64,000 nucleotides of DNA. Origin: Leptospira bandrabouensis. GTDB taxonomy: Bacteria > Spirochaetota > Leptospiria > Leptospirales > Leptospiraceae. The translations under genes and the position numbers were made by a program. Each line of letters starts with the position of its first letter. Within the stretch, counting starts at the first letter, position 1. Shown here one piece after another: positions 9,776-18,648 of the stretch. Where the stretch lies: assembly GCF_004770905.1 (NCBI RefSeq), contig NZ_RQHT01000014.1, forward strand, positions 372,001 to 436,000. The letters are read 5' to 3'. The notes under the pieces were generated by a model that was not told where the DNA came from, searched no databases, and worked only from the letters and a program-made list of their open reading frames with translations.

Positions 9776-10372
9776 ATGAGATACTCTTTGATTGCCTCGG
9801 TTGGAATTACGCTTGTCACGATGCAAGCCCTCCATTCCGAACCATCCGTTCTGAGCCAAAATGTGAAAGAAGTCACAACAAGAATCCAAGATTTGGCTCT
9901 CTACCCTACTCTATCGAAAAAAAGACTCTATGGTGCCGTATCTAAAGGCGGTGCCATTCGATTTGACTTAAGAGCCGGTGAATCCTCACCACAATCGATT
10001 GGGATTGGGATTGCCACCGATGGAAAATTGAAAGAGTGGGTACTAACTGTTTATTCTGGAAATGGTCAAAATGAAAATTCAGCCATCTTAAGAAAAGAAA
10101 AGATCGAAGGGGAGTCACAATGGGTTTTCGAACTTTTAGCCCCACCGGAAGAAATCACAGTAGAAATTCAAAACTTAAATTCAGAAACTCCAGTCACTGT
10201 GGTGGAAGTTGTACACGGATACTATTATGGATATTCTATGGATAAGGAAAATAACACCAAACCACAACCACAAAATCCAACAAAACCAAATCCAACAGAC
10301 CCTGAAAAACTTTCACCTAACGATGTGCAGAATCGGACTGAGTTTTATCGTGCGCCTTTTACAAAGGAATGA
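9776..10372 (+). CDS. small exported protein, unknown function
   Basis: The 198-residue product begins with a signal-peptide-like MRYSLIASVGITLVTMQALHS. A good ribosome site, TTAGGAGA, precedes the ATG. The mature part looks beta-rich (WVLTVYSGNGQN, WVFELLAPPEEITVEI) and has a Pro/Asn/Lys-rich tail near residues 160-185 that suggests a linker or surface anchor. It lies 52 bases after the FecR operon and may be its last member. Its 3' end overlaps the convergent DUF1574 gene by 28 bases. I do not recognise the family. Confidence 0.65.
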   Translation: MRYSLIASVGITLVTMQALHSEPSVLSQNVKEVTTRIQDLALYPTLSKKRLYGAVSKGGAIRFDLRAGESSPQSIGIGIATDGKLKEWVLTVYSGNGQNENSAILRKEKIEGESQWVFELLAPPEEITVEIQNLNSETPVTVVEVVHGYYYGYSMDKENNTKPQPQNPTKPNPTDPEKLSPNDVQNRTEFYRAPFTKE

Positions 10373-11442
10373 AGTAAATTCTTAAAAATATAATCCGTAT
10401 ATTCATCGTAGCAAGTCGGTGACATATGACCTGCATCACTAAAATTGTTGCAGGTATAATTTGGATCATCATTCATATTCCAAAAAGGCACTCCATTTTG
10501 TTTATGGTATGCGACCATTCTAGGATACCAATCGTGATACACGGTATCTTCCTTTCCATCACCCACAGACACTTTTAGATTTCGAATATGATCCATATAA
10601 GGCAAAGATAAACGAACCCAAATGACTGCCGTAGGCACTCCTAACTGTTTTGCCAGTTCCAAGGATTGGTTTGTAAAACTCAAAATATTCTCAGAAAACC
10701 GAAAAGGGACCAAATATGAATGAAAGTCTCCAATGGCAGATTTTTTCAAAAGTTCCGGAGGAAGTACAGACTGGTGAGTTCCCGGAGTCATCGCAGAACC
10801 TTTCCCTCGATTCAAATTGGCCATCAAACTATTACGCAATTCGCGATAAGGATATAAAAACGATTCTTTATTTTTTGCCCTTGTAAGGATCACCTCTAAC
10901 TTAGGACGATATTGGTAGGCACGAAACATACGTTTTGCGATTAATGTAGAAATATCATCTGTCGAAAACAATGAAAAGTGTTTTAATACAAAAGATACAT
11001 TTAGTCCGTTTGTTAAAGTTTCATCTACCTTTAAAGTAGCTGCCGAGTTATACATTTCCACGGAATGATCAAACAAAAAGAAATCGGGTTTTACATTGTC
11101 TTTATGGAACTCTTCCATCCATTGTAATACATAATCTGGTTTTCCACCCGGAACAGAAAAATTAAACATCACCCAACCTGGGTATTTTTTATGAATGTAT
11201 TCATTATCAAACAACAAGGCACGAGAATTTCCAAAATATACTAATACCTTGTCCCTGTCTTTGTTAGATAAATAAACTTTCAAATCTTCGTATAACTGGC
11301 GTTTTTGTATGTAATTTATATCAGAAAGCGATTTTGAAAAATATGTATGAACATTTTCTAAAAGCAAAAGTTTGTCCAAACAGAATGTAAGGAATACAAC
11401 CAAAAACGGGACAAGTAAATATCGGTTACGAATGAATTCCAC
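10345..11442 (-). CDS. DUF1574 protein, SGNH-like partner of an MBOAT acyltransferase
   Basis: The 365-residue protein has one N-terminal membrane helix (YLLVPFLVVFLTFCL) and a large extracytoplasmic domain. YFGNSRALLFD near residue 70 looks like an SGNH block I with the nucleophilic Ser. DAGHMS near residue 342 supplies a DxxH pair like block V. DUF1574 is a family I associate with Leptospira. It starts 8 bases after the MBOAT gene, an arrangement like AlgI with AlgJ/AlgX, in which the MBOAT protein moves an acyl group across the membrane and the SGNH-like partner transfers it to a polysaccharide. Substrate is unknown. The family name is from memory. Confidence 0.8.
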   Translation of the reverse strand: MEFIRNRYLLVPFLVVFLTFCLDKLLLLENVHTYFSKSLSDINYIQKRQLYEDLKVYLSNKDRDKVLVYFGNSRALLFDNEYIHKKYPGWVMFNFSVPGGKPDYVLQWMEEFHKDNVKPDFFLFDHSVEMYNSAATLKVDETLTNGLNVSFVLKHFSLFSTDDISTLIAKRMFRAYQYRPKLEVILTRAKNKESFLYPYRELRNSLMANLNRGKGSAMTPGTHQSVLPPELLKKSAIGDFHSYLVPFRFSENILSFTNQSLELAKQLGVPTAVIWVRLSLPYMDHIRNLKVSVGDGKEDTVYHDWYPRMVAYHKQNGVPFWNMNDDPNYTCNNFSDAGHMSPTCYDEYTDYIFKNLLHSFVKGAR

Positions 11443-11450
11443 AATGTCTC

Positions 11451-12929
11451 CTAAAACTTATAATAGATAAATTCTCCGCCATCTTGCGAAAGCGTGGCGA
11501 GAAGGAAAATAGTAACAATACCGAGAACAGGAACAAGCCAAACATCATGTTTGCGAATTCGATCCCAAAACTCTGGAACATATTGTATATGGTGGAAAAA
11601 TAACAAAGCAATGGATGTATAAAAAATTCGTTCCAAATTCTCAATATGTTGGAATCGAAAAGAAGAACCTGGTCCAAATAAAGATGTGGCAGAAAGCAAC
11701 CATTCGTTAGACCCACCGACAAACATAACTTCCAAACTATGAGAAAAGTGAGTAAAAATTCCGTAAAAATGATCCACCATATTCGTTGCATTGTTAGAAC
11801 GAAACATTAACCCGGAAATCGAAAACAAAATGAAAACGATTAAAGCTTTTAACACAATTAAGAATTTATTTTTTTGCGGTGTTAGTTTCCATCCAAGATT
11901 GTCTTCGAAGTATCTTTCCCCCGCAAGAATTACTCCCCAATAAAATCCCCAACAAATAAAGGTATAATCTGCACCATGCCAAAATCCCCCAAGGGTCATA
12001 ATGACAATCAGATTTAAGTAAGTTCGAAGTTCTCCTTTGCGAGAACCACCGAGTGGAAAATAAATATAATCTCTTAACCAAAAAGATAAGGTGATATGCC
12101 AACGTTTCCAAAGTTCTCTTCCTGATGTAGAGAAAAAAGGTGCTTTGAAGTTTTCTGGTGTTTCAAATCCCAAATACAAAGCAACGGATCGTGCCATGTC
12201 TGTGAGTCCCGAAAAATCACTATAGACTTGAATCGAATAACAAACTCCTGCAATAAATAAAGAAAAGGAATCGTATTCAGCAGGTGAACCAAACACTGGT
12301 GAGATGGTCAGTGACATCGGATCTGCTACTAAAACTTTTTTAACAAGACCAGACATAAGCAAATAAGAAGCGCGATACATCTTTTCTTTACTAGGAGTTA
12401 GTTTGTCCAGGTTAGGAAAAAAATCGGTCATCCTCATGATCGGTCCTGCAATTAGCACAGGGAAAAATGCGACAAATAAAAAGTAATCTTCCACCTTTAC
12501 CAATGGTTTAGATGAATCGCGGTAAGTATCAACAGCAGCAGCGATAACCTGAAACGTATAAAAACTGATCGCAAGTGGTAAAGCAATATGGATGAGGTCG
12601 GGGACCTGTTTAAAGAACGGATAGTTCGTTAAGTCAGCAAGTACCTTACTGAAAAAATATATATATTTAAAAAATCCTAAGTTGATGAGATTGAGAGATA
12701 CAGTCAGTCCAATCCAAAACTTTGTGGGAGTGGATCTAATTTTTCGGTAAAGAAGGTAGTTGATGCTAATGACTGCCAAAAAGTGGAAAGTCAAAGCCAA
12801 AGAAAAGTAGGCATAAAAACTAAACCCTGCAAGTAACAGGAAATACTTTCGAAATTCTCTGGGAATGGCCCAATAGAGCAAGTATACTACGGAAAAAAAG
12901 ATTAAAAATGGGATTGAGTTGAACAACAT
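11451..12929 (-). CDS. MBOAT family O-acyltransferase (AlgI-like)
   Basis: The 492-residue polytopic protein has about ten membrane helices and the usual MBOAT motifs. These include RWHITLSFWLRDYIYFPLGG (about residues 280-300) and GGFWHGADYTF, which contains the conserved catalytic His. These proteins take an acyl group, usually acetyl, from a cytoplasmic donor and help transfer it to an extracytoplasmic glycan. The C-terminus ends in a further helix. The DUF1574 gene follows after 8 bases and the NYN gene precedes it by one base. The glycan is probably LPS O-antigen or another surface polysaccharide; this is inference. Confidence 0.92.
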   Translation of the reverse strand: MLFNSIPFLIFFSVVYLLYWAIPREFRKYFLLLAGFSFYAYFSLALTFHFLAVISINYLLYRKIRSTPTKFWIGLTVSLNLINLGFFKYIYFFSKVLADLTNYPFFKQVPDLIHIALPLAISFYTFQVIAAAVDTYRDSSKPLVKVEDYFLFVAFFPVLIAGPIMRMTDFFPNLDKLTPSKEKMYRASYLLMSGLVKKVLVADPMSLTISPVFGSPAEYDSFSLFIAGVCYSIQVYSDFSGLTDMARSVALYLGFETPENFKAPFFSTSGRELWKRWHITLSFWLRDYIYFPLGGSRKGELRTYLNLIVIMTLGGFWHGADYTFICWGFYWGVILAGERYFEDNLGWKLTPQKNKFLIVLKALIVFILFSISGLMFRSNNATNMVDHFYGIFTHFSHSLEVMFVGGSNEWLLSATSLFGPGSSFRFQHIENLERIFYTSIALLFFHHIQYVPEFWDRIRKHDVWLVPVLGIVTIFLLATLSQDGGEFIYYKF

Positions 12930-12930
12930 A

Positions 12931-13431
12931 TCAAGGAAGGAATTGTCTCTCCCAGTAATCGGTTTCCGAACTTGGTGTCAATCCTTCTTTCAGGTCGTTA
13001 AACTCCGATTCGTCCTCTTCGGCTTCCCTTTTCAGCCATTCTGTGTAAAATTCCTCTGAGGTCGTTCGTTTAGCTCGGAGCCTTCTTGCGAAACTTATAA
13101 TCTCCTTATCTGATGATACCACCAAACATTGTGAAGGTATTGGACATAAGTTTAAATATCCGATGATGAGTTCGTCAGCCTTTTTTTCATGGCTGTAATG
13201 GATGGAAAAATCACCCCAATTTTCTGAATAACAATCAGAGGTAATCTCCTTTTTGCCGTCAAAAAACACTAAAATTTTAGAATGTTTATTCTTCTGATAA
13301 AACCGTTTTAAGTGCTGAAGTAAGCCGTCCCGGGCATCTTGCAGACGGTATTCACCCAAACAAAATGCCAAATCAGGAAATTTATACATTAGATTCATCC
13401 CGTCGATCAGGATTCTCTCAATTACGGGCAC
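12931..13431 (-). CDS. NYN/PIN-like ribonuclease-domain protein
   Basis: The 166-residue cytoplasmic protein has the acidic motifs of the NYN domain: [12 protein letters not shown] at residues 7-18, ILVFFDGKK near 53-61, and [15 protein letters not shown] near 105-120. The three Asp clusters would bind metal at a nuclease site. The closest well-known relative is YacP/Rae1, an mRNA endonuclease. The start is a GTG codon; the first internal ATG would remove the first catalytic Asp, so GTG is preferred. The last 20 residues are acidic. It is the first gene of the three-gene minus operon with MBOAT and DUF1574, but no functional link is evident. Confidence 0.8.
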   Translation of the reverse strand: MPVIERILIDGMNLMYKFPDLAFCLGEYRLQDARDGLLQHLKRFYQKNKHSKILVFFDGKKEITSDCYSENWGDFSIHYSHEKKADELIIGYLNLCPIPSQCLVVSSDKEIISFARRLRAKRTTSEEFYTEWLKREAEEDESEFNDLKEGLTPSSETDYWERQFLP

Positions 13432-13482
13432 AACTCTATTGAAACCACTTGCCAGATTCGCTTAAACCAAAAAAACGTAAAC

Positions 13483-14235
13483 ATGGGGAAAAAAATAATC
13501 ATCGTCGGTGCCTCGAGCGGGATCGGAAAAGCCATAGCAGAAGCTGAATTGAACGCAGGAAATTCCGTAGCACTATTAGCCAGAAGGGAAAAGTCCCTCG
13601 AATCCATATCTAAAAAAGCAAATTCAGGAAAAGAAAAAAGAGCCTTTCCTTTGGTCTTTGATGTGACAAAGTTTTCCACAGCAGAGAAGACATTTGACAA
13701 AGCAGTGAGTTTACTTGGTGGAGTGGACGAAGTGTACTTTGCATCAGGTGTTATGCCAGAAATTTCTCCTAACGAATACAATACGACCAAAGATTTGGAA
13801 ATGTTAAACGTTAATTTATTAGGTGCCGTTGCTTTTTTAAATCCAGTCGCCACATATTTCACAAAACAAAAGTCCGGCAAAATCATCGGAATTTCTTCCA
13901 TCGCAGGTGAACGTGGTAGAAAAGGAAATCCAGTTTATAATACTTCCAAAGCTGCTCTTAATACATATCTGGAAGCACTTCGCAATCGTTTGTCTGAATC
14001 AAATGTGCAAGTAACAACGATTAAACCTGGATTTGTTCTAACGGAAATGACAAAAGGCCTCAAACTTCCAGAAAAAGGATTAATGAAAGCTATCACTGCA
14101 GAAGAAGCAGCAGAAAAAATTCGTAAAATCGTTGCTAGTGGTAAAGACGAAGCTTTTGTCCCTGGGATTTGGACTCTTGTAGGTCTTATCATTCGTAACA
14201 TTCCCAATTTCATTTTTAAAAAACTGAGTATATAA
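13483..14235 (+). CDS. short-chain dehydrogenase/reductase (DprE2-like)
   Basis: The 250-residue protein is a classical SDR. The NAD(P)-binding motif GASSGIGKA lies at residues 9-17. Ser138/Ser139 sit in GISSIAG, and Tyr152 with Lys156 form the catalytic YNTSK. The tail ([16 protein letters not shown]) is hydrophobic and may touch the membrane. The FAD-oxidase gene starts one base after its stop. The same pairing occurs in DprE2/DprE1, the NADH-dependent reductase and FAD oxidase that epimerise decaprenyl-phospho-ribose to the arabinose form. I therefore infer a reductase acting on a keto-sugar lipid, but other SDR substrates remain possible. Confidence 0.85.
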   Translation: MGKKIIIVGASSGIGKAIAEAELNAGNSVALLARREKSLESISKKANSGKEKRAFPLVFDVTKFSTAEKTFDKAVSLLGGVDEVYFASGVMPEISPNEYNTTKDLEMLNVNLLGAVAFLNPVATYFTKQKSGKIIGISSIAGERGRKGNPVYNTSKAALNTYLEALRNRLSESNVQVTTIKPGFVLTEMTKGLKLPEKGLMKAITAEEAAEKIRKIVASGKDEAFVPGIWTLVGLIIRNIPNFIFKKLSI

Positions 14236-14236
14236 T

Positions 14237-15682
14237 ATGGTCGCTAAAAAAACTAAATCAGCTCCTGAAATTAAAGTTCCTAATAAGGAAAAAGTGGAAG
14301 CCTGGGGAATGAGTTCTTTTTCTCTTTCACCAGTGTTTCGGCCAGAAACAGAAGAAGAAATCAAAGAACTCTTTGTTTGGGCCAACCAAACTGGCACCAA
14401 AGTTGCGTTACGTGGTGGTGGTTGCAGTTATGGTGATGCATCCACGAATACTGAAGGAGTTGTTTTAGATCTCACTCGTTTTAATAAAGTTTTAGATTTT
14501 AATCTTAAGACAGGTGTGATGACCGTACAATCGGGTGCTCGGATCAAAGATCTTTGGGAAACCGGAATCGAAAATGGTTTTTGGCCACCAGTGGTTTCGG
14601 GTACTATGATGCCAACCTTGGGTGGGGCACTTTCCATGAACATTCATGGAAAAAACAACTTTAAAGTGGGAACCATTGGCGAACACATTAAAGAGTTTAC
14701 CTTCCTGACTGCCAAAGGAGATATTTTAGTTTGTTCTCCTAAAAAAAATACAGATTTGTTTTATTCTGCCATTTCCGGATTTGGAATGTTAGGTTGTTTT
14801 TTGACAGTCCAAATCAAAATGAAACCAATCTATGCTGGAAAAATGAAAATTGATCCCGTGTATGTCAGAAACTTTGACGAACTATTTGCTTATTTTGAAG
14901 AACATTATAAAACTTCTGATTATTTAGTAGGTTGGATTGATGCCTTTGCTTCGGGAAAATCTATGGGCAGGGGCCAAATTCACAAAGCCACCAACCTAAA
15001 AGAAGGAGAAGATCCTGATTTTCCTGGTAATTGTTTACTGGAAAGACAACACCTTCCTTCTCGCCTATTCTATGTAATTCCTAAAAAATGGATGTGGATC
15101 CTTATGCGTCCTTTTAGTTTTCCTTTGGGGATGCGACTCATCAATTTGGCAAAATGTATTGCGAGCATTCTCGTAAACAATAAAGCCTATTACCAAGGCC
15201 ATGCTGAATATGCATTCCTTTTGGACTATGTTCCTAATTGGAAGTTTGTTTACAAACCAGGTGCAATGATCCAATACCAAGTGTTCATTCCCAAAGAAAA
15301 CGCCAAACAAGCGTTCCGTGAAATTTTCACTATATGCCAAGAACGTGGAATTGTAAACTACCTATCTGTTTTCAAAAAACACAAACCAGATCCGTTTTTA
15401 CTGACTCATGCTGTGGATGGATTTTCTATGGCAATGGACTTTCCTGTTACCCGAGGGAACCGAGAAAAACTATGGTCTCTCTGTCATGAGCTGGATGAAA
15501 TTGTACTAAAACACAAAGGAAGATTTTATTTTGCAAAAGACTCCACCCTTCGTAAACGAGTGATGGAATCTTATTTTCCTAAAGACAATCTTAAACGTTT
15601 CTATTCTCTGAAGAAAAAGTATGATCCAAAAGGAATTTTACAAACAGATCTTTACAAACGAGTTTTTTTAACAGAAAACTAA
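14237..15682 (+). CDS. FAD-binding oxidase of the DprE1/ALO type
   Basis: The 481-residue protein carries an FAD-binding PCMH-type domain at residues about 25-200. GGGCSYGD holds the FAD pyrophosphate, [16 protein letters not shown] follows, and IHGKNN closely resembles the IHGKNH region of mycobacterial DprE1. The C-terminal domain ends in a helical [16 protein letters not shown] segment, as in D-arabinono-lactone and DprE1-like oxidases. It probably oxidises a sugar hydroxyl to a ketone for the SDR encoded one base upstream to reduce. The physiological substrate is not shown by the sequence. A plain aldonolactone oxidase is an alternative. Confidence 0.85.
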   Translation: MVAKKTKSAPEIKVPNKEKVEAWGMSSFSLSPVFRPETEEEIKELFVWANQTGTKVALRGGGCSYGDASTNTEGVVLDLTRFNKVLDFNLKTGVMTVQSGARIKDLWETGIENGFWPPVVSGTMMPTLGGALSMNIHGKNNFKVGTIGEHIKEFTFLTAKGDILVCSPKKNTDLFYSAISGFGMLGCFLTVQIKMKPIYAGKMKIDPVYVRNFDELFAYFEEHYKTSDYLVGWIDAFASGKSMGRGQIHKATNLKEGEDPDFPGNCLLERQHLPSRLFYVIPKKWMWILMRPFSFPLGMRLINLAKCIASILVNNKAYYQGHAEYAFLLDYVPNWKFVYKPGAMIQYQVFIPKENAKQAFREIFTICQERGIVNYLSVFKKHKPDPFLLTHAVDGFSMAMDFPVTRGNREKLWSLCHELDEIVLKHKGRFYFAKDSTLRKRVMESYFPKDNLKRFYSLKKKYDPKGILQTDLYKRVFLTEN

Positions 15683-15691
15683 ATTTTTAAC

Positions 15692-15735
15692 CAAAACTCA
15701 AACAAAAATGTTTAATCATTCTTGTTTGGGTTTTG
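15692..15735. terminator. probable bidirectional terminator hairpin
   Basis: CAAAACTCAAACAA and TTGTTTGGGTTTTG form a 14-bp stem with one G-U wobble around a 16-base loop. A T-rich stretch follows on the plus strand and AAATTTTT lies on the other side. It sits between two convergent genes, the FAD oxidase and the LptF/G permease, where a shared terminator is expected. The stem is AT-rich and the loop is long, so efficiency is uncertain. Confidence 0.5.
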
Positions 15736-15803
15736 TATACTCAAAAATATGAAACATCGCAACTGAATACCCAATTATATCAGACCCACAACATACGAAC
15801 AAA

Positions 15804-16940
15804 TTAAATATTCATTTTTCTATACAGATAATAGGCAGCGGTAGTAAAAATCACTGGTGTCATCCACATACCGATCCAAATCGGCAAAGCACCATTTTCC
15901 GCTAAAGTTTTGGCAGTCGAATTCAAAATATAATATAACAATACAACTGCGATAGTTAAACCAAGACTTGCCACACCTGCAGAACGTTTGGTGATCGCAC
16001 CGGCAAGTGCACCAAGAGCCACTACAACAAAAGACATAAGAGGCATTGCAAACGCCATATGTTGTTGGATGATCACATTTCGGAAAGGAATTCCTTTGGT
16101 GATCCTCGATTCTATTTCATCGGCCAATTCAAAAAAATTCATCTCTTCAGGATTACGAATTGGTTTAGAAAAGTAAGCTAAATCCTCAGGGAAGTCATAA
16201 GTTTTTTCTGCATATTTGGTTCGAGAAACTAATTCTAAGTTTTCATTAAATCTAACTTCTTCTGCATCATACAAAACCCAACTATGAGGGGATGGAATGA
16301 ACTTTGCCTTTTGAGAGGACACAGTGTACGTTGGATGACCATCTGGCGTGATTTCGATATAATTGAATCCACCTTTCACAGTGTTTTCTTTTTCATCGAT
16401 CCAATAGACGTAATAAAATCCTTTTTTCCCTTTGATATGCAATTGGTAAACAAAATCGATCAATCGATTGGAACCCTTTGCCATGATACTATATTCGATT
16501 TGGGCTTTTTTGTTTGCCGGGATCACAATTGTTTGGCCAAACAAAGTCATAATAAGCCACATCGAAATTCCAAAAAACAAAATGGGTGTGATGATCCGAA
16601 TAAAAGAAACTCCAGCCACCATCATCGCCACTAGTTCTTTGTTTACACTAAATTGGCCGATCACAAAACAAACGGAAAACATCAGTGCTGGTGCGACAAC
16701 TTGATCCACCATCGATGGCAAAGAATACAAAACATGTAAATACACATGTGTTTGGTTAACTTTAGAAGAAACCAAATACTTCATCACATCGGTGAACTTA
16801 TAAATCACAATCATCGATGTTAACATGATGAGAGTACCAATAAAGGTTTTGAAAAAATCTAAAAATAAATAACGATCTAATGTTCTAAAAGGAATGAACT
16901 CTCTTTTGAACCAAAGAAATGGAGTTAACAGCAAATTCAT
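15804..16940 (-). CDS. LptF/LptG family LPS-export permease
   Basis: The 378-residue protein has the YjgP/YjgQ layout. Three helices lie in the first 115 residues (FLDFFKTFIGTLIMLTSMIV; VVAPALMFSVCFVIG; ITPILFFGISMWLIM). A periplasmic jellyroll-like region covers about 120-270, and three helices close the protein. These permeases work with LptB to pull LPS from the inner membrane toward the outer membrane. I cannot decide between LptF and LptG from sequence alone. It is the last gene of a long minus operon, and its start overlaps the SpoIIE phosphatase gene by 4 bases. Confidence 0.88.
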   Translation of the reverse strand: MNLLLTPFLWFKREFIPFRTLDRYLFLDFFKTFIGTLIMLTSMIVIYKFTDVMKYLVSSKVNQTHVYLHVLYSLPSMVDQVVAPALMFSVCFVIGQFSVNKELVAMMVAGVSFIRIITPILFFGISMWLIMTLFGQTIVIPANKKAQIEYSIMAKGSNRLIDFVYQLHIKGKKGFYYVYWIDEKENTVKGGFNYIEITPDGHPTYTVSSQKAKFIPSPHSWVLYDAEEVRFNENLELVSRTKYAEKTYDFPEDLAYFSKPIRNPEEMNFFELADEIESRITKGIPFRNVIIQQHMAFAMPLMSFVVVALGALAGAITKRSAGVASLGLTIAVVLLYYILNSTAKTLAENGALPIWIGMWMTPVIFTTAAYYLYRKMNI

Positions 16941-18220
16941 AAAATTTCTAGTAATAACATACTCATATCGTCGGAAATTCGTTTTGCCGAAAATGACATG
17001 GAGTCCTCATATAGAGCATTTAAAAAATCTTCACCTTTTTTGTCAGAATGATTTTTTATAGAGGAGAGTAAATGTTCGTCTCCATAAATCTCTCCCGCTT
17101 CATTAAAAACTTCCAAAATCCCATCAGAATAGAGTAAAATTCGGTCTCCAGAATTTGGTGTGATCGTAAAATCTTTTAAATTAGGTTTTAAATAAGAAAC
17201 AATCAGAGTGCCCATCCCTTCCATAAACTTTGGATCTGAATTCTTTTCCATTCGGATGAGAGGGGGGTGGCCTGCGATGGAATATCGAATTTCTTTTGTG
17301 TCCGTATCTACAAAGAGTACACAAGCGCTAATATGATTACCTGGCACTAACGTTTGCAAGTCGGTATGGATTGATTTTAAACAAAGAGAAGGTTCGTTTT
17401 GGTTTCCATGAATTTTAAATGCAAGGACTGCCATTGCAGAAACCATAGCCGAGGCAATTCCATGACCAGATACATCCGCAAAAAAAAGCGCCAACTTTCC
17501 ATCTTCCCTTTCCAAATAACTAATGGCATCACCACCCACTTGCCCAAAAGACCTAAAAAAAGAATGTAGGCGAAGACCTTTTGTTTTTGGCCAGTCGGTC
17601 GTAACCAAATTGGATTGGGTTTCGTTTGCCAATTCAAGTTCATTTAACATTCGATCCTGAAACCCTTTGAGTTGGGATTCAGAGATCCTAAGTTTTTCAA
17701 CAGAACTTAATCGTATATTAAGTGTTAAATAAGAAACGAGCGCCGGAGTAATGATTGCAGAAAGATATAGTGGTAAATCTACCTGAGGTTCTCTTGTATA
17801 AATGCCAATAAGTATTCCCGCAGAAGTGATCGTTCCTAAATACGAAACAAGGGAACGACGATCAACAAAACTCACTCCAATACAAGAAAGAACCAAAATC
17901 ATCCCTACCAGATAACCGATGTAAAGTGAATTCCAATAAAGTAAAATGAGAGAATGTGCACTCATCGTATAAAAGAAAAAAAGCATGATGGATTGGATTT
18001 GATTCCGAACCCAATCTGAAAAATATGTAGCTATAAAAAATCCGAAGGTGACAGAGGCATGTAGGATGCGAATCCATTTAGGATCATACAATCCCAACTC
18101 TACAGTAGGAGCAAACACTCCAAAACCGATAAAACTAAAAAAAACAATAAGGCAGATTCTTGAAATCTTCATCACCTCATCATCAAGTTTAAATCGTTCT
18201 TGGAAGGATGATTTTGTCAT
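16937..18220 (-). CDS. membrane SpoIIE/PP2C-type serine phosphatase
   Basis: The 427-residue protein has about six membrane helices in residues 20-170 (7TM/MASE-like sensor region). A short coiled coil follows near residues 175-200, then a SpoIIE domain. FADVSGHGIASAMV carries a metal-binding Asp and SDDMSMLLLEIL the C-terminal one, so it should be active. Such enzymes dephosphorylate STAS anti-anti-sigma proteins and so switch sigma factors or other targets. STAS genes occur elsewhere in the window at 29404 and 58971. It overlaps both neighbours by 4 bases, which places it inside an envelope-biogenesis operon. Partner identity is not known. Confidence 0.9.
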   Translation of the reverse strand: MTKSSFQERFKLDDEVMKISRICLIVFFSFIGFGVFAPTVELGLYDPKWIRILHASVTFGFFIATYFSDWVRNQIQSIMLFFFYTMSAHSLILLYWNSLYIGYLVGMILVLSCIGVSFVDRRSLVSYLGTITSAGILIGIYTREPQVDLPLYLSAIITPALVSYLTLNIRLSSVEKLRISESQLKGFQDRMLNELELANETQSNLVTTDWPKTKGLRLHSFFRSFGQVGGDAISYLEREDGKLALFFADVSGHGIASAMVSAMAVLAFKIHGNQNEPSLCLKSIHTDLQTLVPGNHISACVLFVDTDTKEIRYSIAGHPPLIRMEKNSDPKFMEGMGTLIVSYLKPNLKDFTITPNSGDRILLYSDGILEVFNEAGEIYGDEHLLSSIKNHSDKKGEDFLNALYEDSMSFSAKRISDDMSMLLLEIL

Positions 18221-18642
18221 ACCAGATGATTTGATCCAAATTTAGTTTTAAAAAGTTCAGGAAGGGCCGAAGGTTTTTGTAATTCAAAATCAAACCAAAC
18301 AAAGGCAGCATTTCCTGTTAATACACATTCTTCGTTTTCATTCCACATGGAGCAAATCACAGTGAATGCTCTAGAAGATATGGATTCGACTTCCAAGGTA
18401 ATCTCTAACGTAGCAGGAAAAACAACTTGTTTGCGATAATCCATATCGAGATGTGTTAACACAGGCCCAGCTTTCACTGGTTTTAATGGTGAGTCCCACA
18501 ATCCTTCTTTAGTAAAATAATCGGCCCTAGCAGATTCAAAGTATCTAACATACGTAACATTGTTTACGTGACCGAACGCATCCATCTCACCCCAGACTAC
18601 CTGTTGTGTAAATTTATGTTTGTATTTGATTGGTTTTGGCAT
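18217..18642 (-). CDS. acyl-CoA thioesterase, hotdog fold (4HBT/YbgC-FadM type)
   Basis: The 141-residue length fits a single hotdog domain. WGEMDAFGHVNNVTYVRYFESAR near residues 17-40 (read in parts) is the 4HBT active-site helix region. The Asp of EMDAFGHVNN is the usual catalytic acid. Such enzymes hydrolyse acyl-CoA thioesters in the cytoplasm. The gene overlaps the SpoIIE gene by 4 bases and follows pbpC by 6 bases. The acyl chain preferred cannot be read from the sequence. Confidence 0.9.
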   Translation of the reverse strand: MPKPIKYKHKFTQQVVWGEMDAFGHVNNVTYVRYFESARADYFTKEGLWDSPLKPVKAGPVLTHLDMDYRKQVVFPATLEITLEVESISSRAFTVICSMWNENEECVLTGNAAFVWFDFELQKPSALPELFKTKFGSNHLV

Positions 18643-18648
18643 TTGTTG

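Noticed and set aside
11426..11791. Open frame overlapping the MBOAT gene on the same strand
   Set aside because: It is a frame shadow inside MBOAT without its own ribosome site or motif.
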